Assembly: GCF_013387465.1 (NCBI RefSeq)
Contig: NZ_VYGV01000007.1
Location: 306,549 to 370,548, forward strand
Length of the DNA: 64,000 nucleotides
Direction: 5' to 3'
Source: Hydrogenophaga aromaticivorans
GTDB lineage: Bacteria > Pseudomonadota > Gammaproteobacteria > Burkholderiales > Burkholderiaceae_C
Positions 1 to 9,883 of this stretch are shown piece after piece. Under the pieces are notes generated by a model that made no database searches, was not told the origin of the DNA, and worked only from the letters and a program-made list of their open reading frames with translations. Made by a program: the position numbers and the translations under genes. Every line of letters begins with the position of its first letter. Position 1 is the first letter of the stretch.

Positions 1-142
1 ATGAAGCGAGTTTCGCGATGATGCCTTTTGTGATGAATTGGAGTCTGACCCCAAACATTTTAGACTAGCAAGAACACAGTCCAAAATCCTAGTTACATTC
101 GTAGCTATTGCGGCAAATATATTATCTAAAATCCCGATACTT
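1..142. other. Left edge, probable scar of a neighbouring mobile or repeat element
   Basis: No gene is supported here. An open frame runs in from a TTG at 38, but its first 35 codons have no ribosome binding site and are less convincing than the ATG at 143. The short string TCTGACCCCAAA at 45-56 resembles the GGGGTCAGA ends that I associate with REP-type or IS200-like transposase neighbourhoods; a related CCTGACCCCGAT lies near 1569. This is pattern recall, not proof. Confidence 0.3.
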
Positions 143-1162
143 ATGACTAACAAACAATCCGCTACGCAAAATATTCAAGCGAAAATTACCGAAAATCTTG
201 AGAGTGCGTTTGATGCAGTAATTATTGAGAGAAATAAGTATTATCAGGAAAACCCTGGAAAGATTCCAAACCTTGACTCGATCGATTCAATTGTAAGATC
301 ATCGGCTTTGGCTAATGCGGCCATATCGGGTGGCTCAAGCTTGGTTCCAGGGCCGATTGGAATGCTTGCCATTGTCCCCGAGTTAGTATTGGTCACGAGA
401 AATCAAATTCGATTGATTTATGACGTTGCTGCTGCACATGGTCAAAAAGAGGCTATCACCAAAGAGCTTCTAGCCGCTGTGTTCGTTTCCGCAATGGGCA
501 CCTCCGCCGGAGGGCTGCTAGTAGTTCAGGGTAGCAAGCTCTTAGTGAAGCGGGCAAGCTTACAAGTGTTTCAGAAGCTGATTGTTATTTTGGGTGGAAA
601 AATCACTCAGCAGGCCCTGAAGTCGGCCATCAGCAAGTGGCTTCCAGGGGTGGGTGCCGCAGCGATGGCCGCGTGGTCCAACTACATGACAAGGAAAATC
701 GGGAATAAGTCCAAAGAGCTCTTTAGTAAACAAATTGTACAAAATGACGATGTCACCGACATCGAGCTAATCACACCTCTGGATATATCCGCAGAAGAGA
801 ATAATAATGAAGCTCGTTCCAGCGAATATGCAAAAATTCAAATTTTAATCAATCTGGCGAAAATTGATGGCCAAGTGGATGATTTGGAGAGTGAATTTAT
901 TGGAAATTTCATCGATAAAGCGGACATCACGCACGGTGAAAAAATCGATTTAATCTCAAGTCTAGGCAATCTTGAAAGTCAATACTTCGACATCAAATCG
1001 CTAGAGAGGTCACCAGATGAAGCTATTGCACTACTGGTCAACCTGACCCTCTTGGCAAAACTGGATGGGCGCTTTCATATCACCGAAAAGCTCTATATCA
1101 AGCAGATCGGAAAAATTCTGAACTTCTCCGCTTCTGATATCGAAGAAGTGATGGCTAGCTGA
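143..1162 (+). CDS. EcsC-like membrane-associated protein with TerB-like C-terminal domain
   Basis: A protein of about 339 residues. The first half has small hydrophobic, glycine-rich stretches (VPGPIGMLAIVPELVLVTR, then VSAMGTSAGGLLVVQG, then KWLPGVGAAAMAAW) that resemble the EcsC family, whose members contact membranes. After a charged linker, the last 110 residues (ILINLAKIDGQVDDLESEF, later LTLLAKLDGRFHITEKLYI) have the two-repeat acidic pattern of TerB-like domains, which are linked to stress and tellurite-resistance modules and often to phage conflict genes. The ATG at 143 was preferred to the upstream TTG at 38; neither has a good ribosome binding site. Codon use is AT-rich like the ABC-3C genes to the right and unlike the rest of the window, which suggests the same horizontally acquired island. 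The molecular function is not known. Confidence 0.6.
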   Translation: MTNKQSATQNIQAKITENLESAFDAVIIERNKYYQENPGKIPNLDSIDSIVRSSALANAAISGGSSLVPGPIGMLAIVPELVLVTRNQIRLIYDVAAAHGQKEAITKELLAAVFVSAMGTSAGGLLVVQGSKLLVKRASLQVFQKLIVILGGKITQQALKSAISKWLPGVGAAAMAAWSNYMTRKIGNKSKELFSKQIVQNDDVTDIELITPLDISAEENNNEARSSEYAKIQILINLAKIDGQVDDLESEFIGNFIDKADITHGEKIDLISSLGNLESQYFDIKSLERSPDEAIALLVNLTLLAKLDGRFHITEKLYIKQIGKILNFSASDIEEVMAS

Positions 1163-1252
1163 TACTGTTTGTTCGTCCGCCCGTCCTAATCATTCACCCG
1201 AGATGCGATCCCTATGTCATCCGTGAGTTCACACCCATCTGGAGTACAGATC

Positions 1253-1552
1253 ATGAAAAAAACGGCTACTTGGTTTTCGTTTGCGACGCTCAGTGCCTTT
1301 TTGCTCGCCGCCTGTGTATCAGCCGCGCCGCCCAATCCTCGCGATCAGGCGGTGAACCAAGCTTGGGAAACCTATTGCACCTCGGGCTACTGCGAAGGGG
1401 CCAAGGGCACCATTGTTGAAAGAACAGACAGTACTTTGACCGTCTCCATCAACGGCAATATCCGCTACATGACCTACACCGTCACCGGCGGGCCAGGCGG
1501 CTACGAGGCCCGGGTCAGCCCAACAGCGAACCAGGGACGCACCAAGCCCTGA
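1253..1552 (+). CDS. Small lipoprotein, unknown function
   Basis: A 99-residue protein beginning MKKTATW, with a hydrophobic h-region and a lipobox LLAAC placing the lipidated cysteine at residue 21. GGAG at 1240-1243 lies about 10 bases upstream of the ATG at 1253, so this start is preferred to the one 39 bases upstream. The mature part has two further cysteines close together (TYCTSGYCEG), which could form a disulfide in the periplasm, followed by a short beta-rich stretch. The AG(-less) context after Cys does not settle inner versus outer membrane sorting. I do not recognise a family. Confidence 0.7.
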   Translation: MKKTATWFSFATLSAFLLAACVSAAPPNPRDQAVNQAWETYCTSGYCEGAKGTIVERTDSTLTVSINGNIRYMTYTVTGGPGGYEARVSPTANQGRTKP

Positions 1553-1601
1553 GTGCCGCTGGTTGAAGCCTGACCCCGATACCTTCAGACACTGAAGCGA
1601 G

Positions 1602-1892
1602 ATGGACCTGTGCGTCGACGTGCTTGCCCTGCGCGGCGTGCCGCACCAGGTGCGCAAAGGCGGGGGCAGCTTCGACCCGGCGGCCGACACCATCAAGGTG
1701 CTGACCATGCACGCCAGCAAAGGGCTGGAGTTCCCGGTGGTGGCGTTGGTGGGCGCGGGCCATACGCCCGCCCCGGGCGAAGACGAGCGCGAAGAAGCCA
1801 AGCTGTTCTACGTGGGCGCCACGCGGGCCACGCAGCGGCTGATCATCGGGTTGGGTGGGGACGGGCGGTTTGGGCAACGGTTGGCCGCATGA
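1602..1892 (+). pseudogene. C-terminal fragment of a UvrD/Rep-family helicase
   Basis: Ninety-six codons that match only the end of a superfamily 1A helicase. VLTMHASKGLEFPVVALVG is motif V-like and EEAKLFYVGATRATQRL is motif VI-like. Nothing upstream encodes the Walker A motif or the other helicase motifs, so this is a truncated remnant. It is GC-rich, unlike the AT-rich genes on both sides, and starts just after a CCTGACCCCGAT string (about 1569-1580) that may mark an insertion or recombination junction. An ATG at 1602 exists, but expression of a useful product is unlikely. Confidence 0.75.
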
Positions 1893-1945
1893 GAAACAGA
1901 CCGGGTACCTGACTAGCAATCGATCAACGCTGAAGGGAAGTTCAT

Positions 1946-2185
1946 ATGTTTGTGATCGTTGAAACGTTTCGTGCAGGAGGCGAGTCGTCATCAGCCAAGA
2001 TTCGAGTTCGCCCGGTTGCTGGTCAGGGGTTTCCTACAACGATGCGCGTTGAATGCTCTCGCGCGATGCGTGAGTCGGCGCCTGTGGGCACACAATTTCG
2101 ACTTTGGGTAAAGGAAACCAGCCGTGAAGGCGGTGTACCGTTCCTGTACAGCAATCCAAACGACAAATGGGAGATGGTTGGATGA
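1946..2185 (+). CDS. Small hypothetical protein
   Basis: A 79-residue protein with a GGAAG ribosome binding site about 6 bases upstream of the ATG. It has no signal peptide, membrane segment or recognisable motif. The sequence is basic in the first half (AKIRVRPVAG) and ends in an aromatic stretch (FLYSNPNDKWEMVG), as in a compact beta-barrel-like domain. It is not clearly co-transcribed with the HNH gene, since 124 bases separate them. Function unknown. Confidence 0.55.
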   Translation: MFVIVETFRAGGESSSAKIRVRPVAGQGFPTTMRVECSRAMRESAPVGTQFRLWVKETSREGGVPFLYSNPNDKWEMVG

Positions 2186-2247
2186 GCGTGCTTTTTGATC
2201 AAGCTACCGATTCGATAGCTAAACTCTGTAATTTCTCATAGGATTCG

Positions 2248-2276
2248 TTGACCAAAGTTCGGTTTTAATTTTCGAT
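2248..2276 (+). promoter_or_regulatory. Candidate promoter for the ABC-3C operon
   Basis: TTGACC at 2248-2253 is a good -35 box. After a 17-base spacer, TTCGAT at 2271-2276 is a weak -10 box, 33 bases before the ATG at 2310. The AT-rich spacer and position fit, but the -10 match is poor. Confidence 0.3.
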
Positions 2277-2309
2277 CCGTATCAATCACAACGCTGGGTA
2301 GGATTTTGA

Positions 2310-3089
2310 ATGGCAAATAAAAGAGATATCTATAGTGACGAAGAGCACAGCATTCTCTACGCGGAAACAAAAGGAGCTTGCCCGCTCTGCATGATGCCTA
2401 TTTTGTTCAAAAAGCCCGGGTCGAATAAGCCAAAGAAGGGATATGAGGTTGCGCACATTTACCCATTGAATCCAACAGCGGCGCAGGCGCAAGCTCTGAC
2501 TGGTTACCCGGTGCCCACTGATTTGAATTCCTTGGAGAATGTTATTGCGCTTTGTCCCACATGTCACACTAGGTACGACAAGGACTTTAAGCTTGCTGAG
2601 TTAGCTAAGCTGCAAAAAATAAAAGATGACTTCTTGGATGTTAGTAAGGCAAAGCTAACTGCATCTCAATATGTCATTCAATCAGAGGTGTGTGAAATTC
2701 TGGATGCGATAGTTGGATTTGATTTTGATGATTTGAACTTAGGGTCTCCGAATTTTGATGTGGCGACTGTTGATAAGAAGCTGAAGACCGGAATGAGTCC
2801 ACTTCAAAAACACGAGATCAAACAGAATGCCATCAGCTTTTACGTGAGAATTCGAGATCATTTGCGTTTTCTTGAGCAACAAGACCAAGTCGCTGTTAGA
2901 ATTTTGCAGAATCAAATAAAGACTTTTTACTTGGAAATGAGCAAGCAAAATCCAGGAAATAAAGATTTGGTCTTTAATTATGTTGCTCAATGGATAAGTG
3001 ACAGAGCGGGAAAGCCAATACTTGCTGCAAAGGTGTTGACATCATTCTTTGTCCAAAACTGCGAGGTCTTTGATGTTGATCCCAACTAA
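2310..3089 (+). CDS. HNH-type protein, effector component of an ABC-3C-like system
   Basis: A 259-residue protein. Residues 1-105 form an HNH/McrA-like zinc-ribbon nuclease domain: GACPLCMMP supplies the first CxxC, GYEVAHIYPLNP holds the catalytic AHIYPL segment, and NVIALCPTCHTRYDK supplies the second CxxCH. The remaining 150 residues are helical and resemble the C-terminal domains attached to diverse effectors in ABC-three-component (ABC-3C) systems. It is the first gene of a tight operon: its stop overlaps the next start, and the ATPase follows. By family precedent it would cut nucleic acid when licensed by the ATPase. The target and trigger cannot be read from sequence. Confidence 0.75.
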   Translation: MANKRDIYSDEEHSILYAETKGACPLCMMPILFKKPGSNKPKKGYEVAHIYPLNPTAAQAQALTGYPVPTDLNSLENVIALCPTCHTRYDKDFKLAELAKLQKIKDDFLDVSKAKLTASQYVIQSEVCEILDAIVGFDFDDLNLGSPNFDVATVDKKLKTGMSPLQKHEIKQNAISFYVRIRDHLRFLEQQDQVAVRILQNQIKTFYLEMSKQNPGNKDLVFNYVAQWISDRAGKPILAAKVLTSFFVQNCEVFDVDPN

Positions 3090-3294
3090 ATTTACCCGGC
3101 TTGAAGAGTCCACTATTTTCAAGATGAAGAACATCTTGCTCAACAGGAACGACGGAGAGACGGTCTTAGATATATTTCTCCGAACGAAAGATGAGTTTTA
3201 CGACGCAGCCGAATTTTTGCATGCAATGGATGTTTTGTATGTTTTAGACGTTCTTGATGTTGAGGTTGATTCTGGAGTGGTTGTGTATGCTTAA
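3073..3294 (+). CDS. ABC-3C middle component (MC6-like)
   Basis: A 73-residue protein beginning MLIPTKF. The opening PTK followed by a small helical domain ending in a hydrophobic helix (FLHAMDVLYVLDVLDVEV) matches the small middle components of ABC-3C systems (MC6 type), which are thought to link the ATPase to the effector. The ATG at 3073 overlaps the HNH gene by 17 bases, and the stop overlaps the ATPase start (3287) by 8 bases. Such overlaps indicate translational coupling. An alternative start at 3049 adds 8 residues that do not resemble the family. Confidence 0.7.
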   Translation: MLIPTKFTRLEESTIFKMKNILLNRNDGETVLDIFLRTKDEFYDAAEFLHAMDVLYVLDVLDVEVDSGVVVYA

Positions 3295-4905
3295 AGAAAT
3301 AGCTTGCTCATTTTTTCGACAATCGAAGATCTCATTCCATGAGGGTCTAAATGTTGTATTAGGTGATGACGATGCAAAGAACTCGATCGGAAAATCTACG
3401 GCGTTAATGGTCATTGATTTTTCATTTGGAGGAGACAGTCTTACGGATGACAAGGCAGGTGTGATAAAGGCTCTGGGGCATCACCACTATGACTTTGCCT
3501 TTCAGTTTGCTGGTGTTATATATCATTTTTCGCGATCTACAGACCAATCAAGTTTGGTGTTCAGGTGTGATAAAGATTATGCCCGGCAAGGTGAACAATC
3601 AATCAAAGAGTTTCGCGAATGGCTAAAGAATTCTTATGGACTTGACGGGTCTGAGGGCTCGTTTCGCTCGCTGGTCAGTCCATTCGCTCGAATCTGGGGT
3701 AAGGGTGAATTGGACCGGATCACCCGTTTGATGGGGATGTTCAAGAGTCAATGAGCATAGCGGTTGGTCGACTAATTGATCTTTTTGAGCGGAGCGATGA
3801 AATTAGCGCTGAGAAAAAGACGCTTGAAAAACAGCGGGATAGAAGAAAGCTAGTTTCTGACTCAATGAAGGCCGAGCTCATTCCTAGTGTCAACAAGACT
3901 CAATACAAGGAGAATGGTGGAACTATTGCTGATGGAGTAGTTCAGATTGAAAGGTTAAAACAAGGCTTTGGCGGAGCCCTCTCTGTATATGAAACTCTGT
4001 TTGATGAAAATCTGAAAAAAATTCAGCTACGCAAGAATGAGCTTGGCATTTTGAGGACTGATCTTCAAAATAAAATCAGAAGACTCCAGAGGGAGATTTC
4101 AGGTATCACGCCGAGATTGTCTGCCAACATTGCACTCGTGAAGGAGTTTTTTCCCGGCGTCAATGTTGAAAGAATTGAAAGGGTTGAGGCGTTTCATCAT
4201 CAAATTGGCGGCATTGTTAAGAGGGAACTAAAAGAGGAATTGATCTCCGCGGTAGATCACGAAAAAACTGTTGGCAAAGAGTTGTCTGCACTGGATGATG
4301 AAGTTCAAATTGCTTTACGCTCTAAAGGTGTGCCGGATGATCTGTTTCAAAAAGTCCTTGACTTGAAAGAGAAGACTGATAGGGCTGCGTTGGAAAATGG
4401 ATACTATGATCATAAGGCGCAGTTGGATGCTGAAATAAAGAGTTCTAATCAAAGATTGAACTCAATATTTGAAAACATATTTTTGAGTATTGAGGGTGGC
4501 ATTAATTCAAAACTTGCGGCATTTAATAAAGTTGTATATGGGCCGCGACGGAATAGTTCAGAATTGCGACTCAAGAGCCCGAGCTCATATAGTTTTATAT
4601 CTCCCGATGATACTGGGACCGGGAAGACGTATGCTGGACTAGTAGGGTTCGATGTTGCTATGCTTTCTCTGACAAAATTACCATTCTTCATTCATGACTC
4701 AATAATCTATAAGAATATTGAAGTTCCTGCCACTATTCGAATCCTAAGAATTTTGGCGTCTGTAAAACGAAGGCAGATATTCTTGTCTTTCGATGAGGCG
4801 AAAAAATATGGTTCTCTGACTGAGCGACTGCTGGCTAAATTTATGGTGATTCGTTTGAGTCATAATAATTTGCTGTATACCAAGGATTGGAGAAGTAAAG
4901 ATTAA
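3287..4905 (+). pseudogene. DUF2326 RecN-like ATPase of the ABC-3C system, split by a frameshift
   Basis: The ATPase is encoded in two frames. Frame one (3287-3754) begins MLKEIACSFF and holds a Walker A of the DUF2326 type (NSIGKST). Frame two (continuing to 4905) holds a long coiled coil and the C-terminal ATPase half, with TGTGKTYAGLVGFDVA and a Walker B-like FFIHDS. Around 3710-3725 frame one reads GKGELDRIT and then degenerates, whereas adding one C near 3716 gives GKGNLDPDHPFDGDVQES running straight into the second frame, as expected for this family. The corrected length is about 540 residues, normal for DUF2326 proteins. The ATGA at 3751-3754 could re-initiate translation of the second part, so two fragments might be made. 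Either the gene is inactivated or the base is a sequencing error. Confidence 0.8.
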
Positions 4906-4993
4906 TATTTTCCTCATTGGTTAATTTTTAATTTTTTAGAAGGATGTTGGGTGTTTGGCAGAGGTTTTATGCGTTGGCAACTTTTATTCAATA

Positions 4994-5030
4994 AAAAACC
5001 CGGTGTTGCGAATAGCAACACCGGGTTTTT
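4994..5030. terminator. Bidirectional rho-independent terminator
   Basis: A perfect 16-base inverted repeat, A5 plus CCCGGTGTTGC (4994-5009) and GCAACACCGGG plus T5 (5015-5030), with a 5-base loop GAATA. The A-run and T-run make it work in both directions: for glnS on the minus strand (stop at 5052) and for transcripts leaving the ABC-3C operon on the plus strand. Confidence 0.9.
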
Positions 5031-5051
5031 AGTTGAGAAAAAGCTGTTTTG

Positions 5052-6896
<1,845 letters not shown>

Positions 6897-6917
6897 TCGC
6901 CCATTCTAGGGGCGCCG

Positions 6918-8024
6918 TCACATCGTCATGGTGGGCGATTCTGCGGCGCGGGCCGGTGTGGCGCTGAAGGCACTGCCGTGCGCCGGGCGTTGGTCGGCCT
7001 GCGCCATGCGGGTGAGGGACGCGCGCGCGTCGGTGTTGGCGGCCGAGCGGGCGTCCAGCTGGCCCTCCCGGAGGGCGTAGCCGTCGTGCTGGGCGAACCG
7101 GATCTGGCCGTTTTGGACCTTCATGTGGGTGATGCCGGTCAGGCCCTGCTCGCGGGCCTGTTGGGCCACGGCGTGCACGGTGTTGTCCAGGCCGGGGTTC
7201 CAGGGCAACTGGTGGCGGTCGGCGATGGCGCGGACTTGTTGCTCGCTCTGCTGGATCAGCTGCAGGCTTTGGGGGGAGAGCTGGTGGGTGGGTTTGAGTT
7301 GCAGGGGCTGGTTGAGCGGGTCCGCGGCGGCGGTTACCTGCGCCTGTGGGTGGCGTTTTAGGGCTGCTTCGAGATAGCCCTGATTCAGATTGCTTTCCCA
7401 GGCGGCGGCGTTGGCTTGGCGTTCGGGAAGGCCTTTGACTTCGCCCCCGATGCCGCCGGTGTTGATGATGGAGCCGGCTTGGGTGGCGTCGGTGCGGGCG
7501 CTGCGCACGGGTTGGACGTTGTCTTTCCAGTACTGAACCGCAATCCGTTCGGCGTTTTGCTGATTGGCGGCCAGCTCCGGGTGGCGCACCAGATCCAGTC
7601 CCAGCTTCGGGCCAGAGTCGGTGTAGTTGCTCCTGCCCGTGAGTTGTATGTAGCCGCGCCCCCGGAAGGTGAACGCATCGCCTGCCTCGGTGTTGCCCAG
7701 GCCGGCTTTCCCCCATTCGCCTCCGTATACCTGCTCTGCCACGGCATGTTGCCGTTCAGTTCTGTCCCGTATGTTGGCGATGGATTGAGCGCCTTCGCGC
7801 GTCAAACCATTGCGCTTTGGGAACACGTCATACAAACGGCTGCCGCTGTAGTTGAGGTTCTCCTCCAGTCGCGTGAAGTTCTGGCTCTCATGCTGCACCT
7901 GCCCCATGAAGTTGGCCAGCTCGCGCGGGTCGGTGATGCCGCTGAGGTAGGCCGTCACCAGAAGCGCTTCTGCGCGCTGGCGTTGCTGTTCGCTGTTCAG
8001 GTGAGGGATGTCCGGGTTCGCCAT
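6918..8024 (-). CDS. GH19-type peptidoglycan hydrolase with XVIPCD-like C-terminus
   Basis: A 368-residue protein. Residues about 15-210 resemble glycoside hydrolase family 19 (chitinase/lysozyme-like): FMGQVQHESQNF puts the probable catalytic glutamate at E46, with E54/E55 nearby, and GRGYIQLTGRSNY (from residue 122) is the family signature. Residues about 250-345 (SLQLIQQSEQQVRAIADRH, then QGLTGITHMKV and FAQHDGYALREGQLDA) resemble the XVIPCD tail that targets Xanthomonas-type effectors to an antibacterial type IV secretion system. There is no signal peptide, which fits export by a contact-dependent machine. The gene directly upstream (8041-8640) encodes a lipoprotein and is a candidate immunity protein. 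An alternative is a prophage endolysin, but no other phage genes are near. No secretion apparatus lies in this window. Confidence 0.65.
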   Translation of the reverse strand: MANPDIPHLNSEQQRQRAEALLVTAYLSGITDPRELANFMGQVQHESQNFTRLEENLNYSGSRLYDVFPKRNGLTREGAQSIANIRDRTERQHAVAEQVYGGEWGKAGLGNTEAGDAFTFRGRGYIQLTGRSNYTDSGPKLGLDLVRHPELAANQQNAERIAVQYWKDNVQPVRSARTDATQAGSIINTGGIGGEVKGLPERQANAAAWESNLNQGYLEAALKRHPQAQVTAAADPLNQPLQLKPTHQLSPQSLQLIQQSEQQVRAIADRHQLPWNPGLDNTVHAVAQQAREQGLTGITHMKVQNGQIRFAQHDGYALREGQLDARSAANTDARASLTRMAQADQRPAHGSAFSATPARAAESPTMTM

Positions 8025-8040
8025 GGTTCAACCTCCGGCG

Positions 8041-8640
8041 TCATTGGCCTGTGCTTTTGTTGCGGGAGCGTTCCCAATCAGCCTTGTTGATCATCTGAGC
8101 CATGTAGGAATCAATGTGGTCCCGGTTGATCCGGCGGGCGCAGAGCGACCCGCTTTTGATTGCGCTCAGTGGCCAGCCTTCAGGCGCGTTCTCTGGATTT
8201 GCATCGGCTGGTGACTCGATATCCAGGCTGAAGTGCATAAACGACCCTTTGTCCGTTGCCACAAACATGTGAGGCCACGCGGATATGGACACCCAGAAAT
8301 ACATGTGCTTTTTGTAGTCCTCGGGGTTGGGGGGGTAGGTGAACTGCACTTGGCCCTGCTTTGTGCCAATGGCGACATAGGCATACCCGGGGTTGTCCTT
8401 GGCCTCCCCCTTGAATTGGTCGAAATCCGACGATCCGCACAACGACAGCACCCGCCGGTCTTGCAGCTCGCAGGAGAAGCCCACGGTTTCCTGGGGCTTG
8501 CAGTGGTGGGTGACGGGGGTGGCGGTTGGGGCTGCCTTGGGGCCGGCGGCGCAAGCGCTCACGGTCACGGTCAGGGCCAGGAGCGCGGTGACAGGCAGCG
8601 CAGAAAGGCGGGCAAGGGTCGGGTGGCTGGGGCTTTGCAT
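8041..8640 (-). CDS. Lipoprotein, candidate immunity protein for the GH19 protein
   Basis: Read from the ATG at 8640, a 199-residue protein with a hydrophobic leader ending in the lipobox VSAC. An in-frame ATG at 8670 is possible; neither start has a clear ribosome binding site. The mature protein shows GFSCELQDRRVLSLCGS and QGQVQFTYP, a small beta-sheet pattern that I associate with periplasmic proteins encoded beside cell-wall-attacking effectors. It ends 16 bases before the start of the GH19 gene, so the two are probably one transcript with immunity first. A periplasmic lipoprotein next to a peptidoglycan hydrolase fits an effector/immunity pair. Function is inferred from context only. Confidence 0.55.
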   Translation of the reverse strand: MQSPSHPTLARLSALPVTALLALTVTVSACAAGPKAAPTATPVTHHCKPQETVGFSCELQDRRVLSLCGSSDFDQFKGEAKDNPGYAYVAIGTKQGQVQFTYPPNPEDYKKHMYFWVSISAWPHMFVATDKGSFMHFSLDIESPADANPENAPEGWPLSAIKSGSLCARRINRDHIDSYMAQMINKADWERSRNKSTGQ

Positions 8641-8738
8641 GGCGAAGGGTTTTGAAATTTTGTAGTTCATTCTGCTACATAAAGCAGTGAACAAAGTCCA
8701 GAACCCCCCGTTTCGCCCCGGGCCAGGCCGCGCAGGCG

Positions 8739-9677
8739 TCAGAGCGTGGTGTGGCCCCAGCCGGTGAGTGCCACCAGCCGCTCCAGCGCGAAGGCGCCGA
8801 GCACCGAGTTGCCTTTGGCGTCGAGTTCGGGCGACCACACGGCCACCGTGCCCACGCCGGGCACCACGGCCACGATGCCGCCGCCCACGCCGGTTTTCAC
8901 CGGCAGGCCGATGCGGTAGGCGAAGTCACCCGCGGCGTCGTAGGCGCCGCAGGTGAGCAGCAGGGCGTTGACGCGCCGGGTGTCGTCGGCACCCAGGAAC
9001 AGTTCGTCGGGCTGGCCGTCCATGGCGAGGTCGCGCCCGCCGTTGGCGAGGAAGAGCGTGGCCTGGGCGAGCTGCTGGCAGTTCATCTCGGTGGCGCACT
9101 GGCGGCAGTAGTTGTCGAGCACCAGCTCGGGCGCGTTCTGGAAGTTGCCGTGGCTCTTCATGAAGTAGGCCATGGCCATGTTGCGGTGGGCGGTGTCGCG
9201 CTCGCTCTTGGCCACGCGCGGGTTCCAGTGCAGGTTGGGCTCGTCGGCCAGGCGGCGCAGGGCGCCGAGCAGGGCGTAGTCGAGGTGCGCGTAGCGGCTG
9301 GTGAGGATGTCGGTGATGACCAGCGCGCCGGCGTTGATGAACGGATTGCGCGGGATGCCGTTTTCGGTTTCGAGCTGCACGATGGAGTTGAACGCCGCGC
9401 CCGAGGGCTCGCGGCCCACGCGCTGCCAGAGGCCTTCGCCCATGAGCTTGAGGGCGATGACGAAGGTGAAGAGTTTGGTGATGCTCTGCAGCGAGAAAGG
9501 CACTTGCGCATCGCCCACGGTGTGGCTTTCGCCGCTGACCAGCGCCACGGCCATGCCGAACTGGCGCGGCGGCACTTCGCCCAGCGCGGGGATGTAGTCG
9601 GCCACGCGGCCCTTGCCGTAGAGGGCCTGGGCTTCGGTGTGGATCTGGTCGAGCAGGGCGGGCAGGGGCGGGGTCAT
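8739..9677 (-). CDS. glsA: Glutaminase
   Basis: A 312-residue enzyme hydrolysing glutamine to glutamate and ammonia, with a serine beta-lactamase-like fold. The nucleophile motif SxxK is seen in SLQSITKLF. Other family segments include ETENGIPRNPFINAGA, SERDTAHRNMAMA and KTGVGGGIVAVVPG. The start at 9677 gives the usual family length; the open frame extends 74 codons upstream but with low-quality sequence. It is monocistronic and faces the 9884-10291 gene across a 206-base spacer. Confidence 0.95.
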   Translation of the reverse strand: MTPPLPALLDQIHTEAQALYGKGRVADYIPALGEVPPRQFGMAVALVSGESHTVGDAQVPFSLQSITKLFTFVIALKLMGEGLWQRVGREPSGAAFNSIVQLETENGIPRNPFINAGALVITDILTSRYAHLDYALLGALRRLADEPNLHWNPRVAKSERDTAHRNMAMAYFMKSHGNFQNAPELVLDNYCRQCATEMNCQQLAQATLFLANGGRDLAMDGQPDELFLGADDTRRVNALLLTCGAYDAAGDFAYRIGLPVKTGVGGGIVAVVPGVGTVAVWSPELDAKGNSVLGAFALERLVALTGWGHTTL

Positions 9678-9883
9678 GGCGCATTCTAGAAAGGGCGCGG
9701 GGCAGGTTATGCCGCGCGCGGCGGGCGCCATGCAGGTGTCACATAAAGCCGGCTTTTGGAGCCCACAATCGTCTGCGGTGTGCAATATGCCGCGGGTGCG
9801 CCCCGGGACAGCCGACGAGGGGCGTTCATCCGGGTGCCAGTGGCGGGCGTTTTCCGCTATCGTCGGGTCTGGCCTGAGGACGA

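Noticed and set aside
8641..8838. Upstream extension of the lipoprotein frame to 8838
   Set aside because: The extra residues are Arg/Gly-rich, overlap the end of glsA in another frame and would bury the lipoprotein signal peptide.
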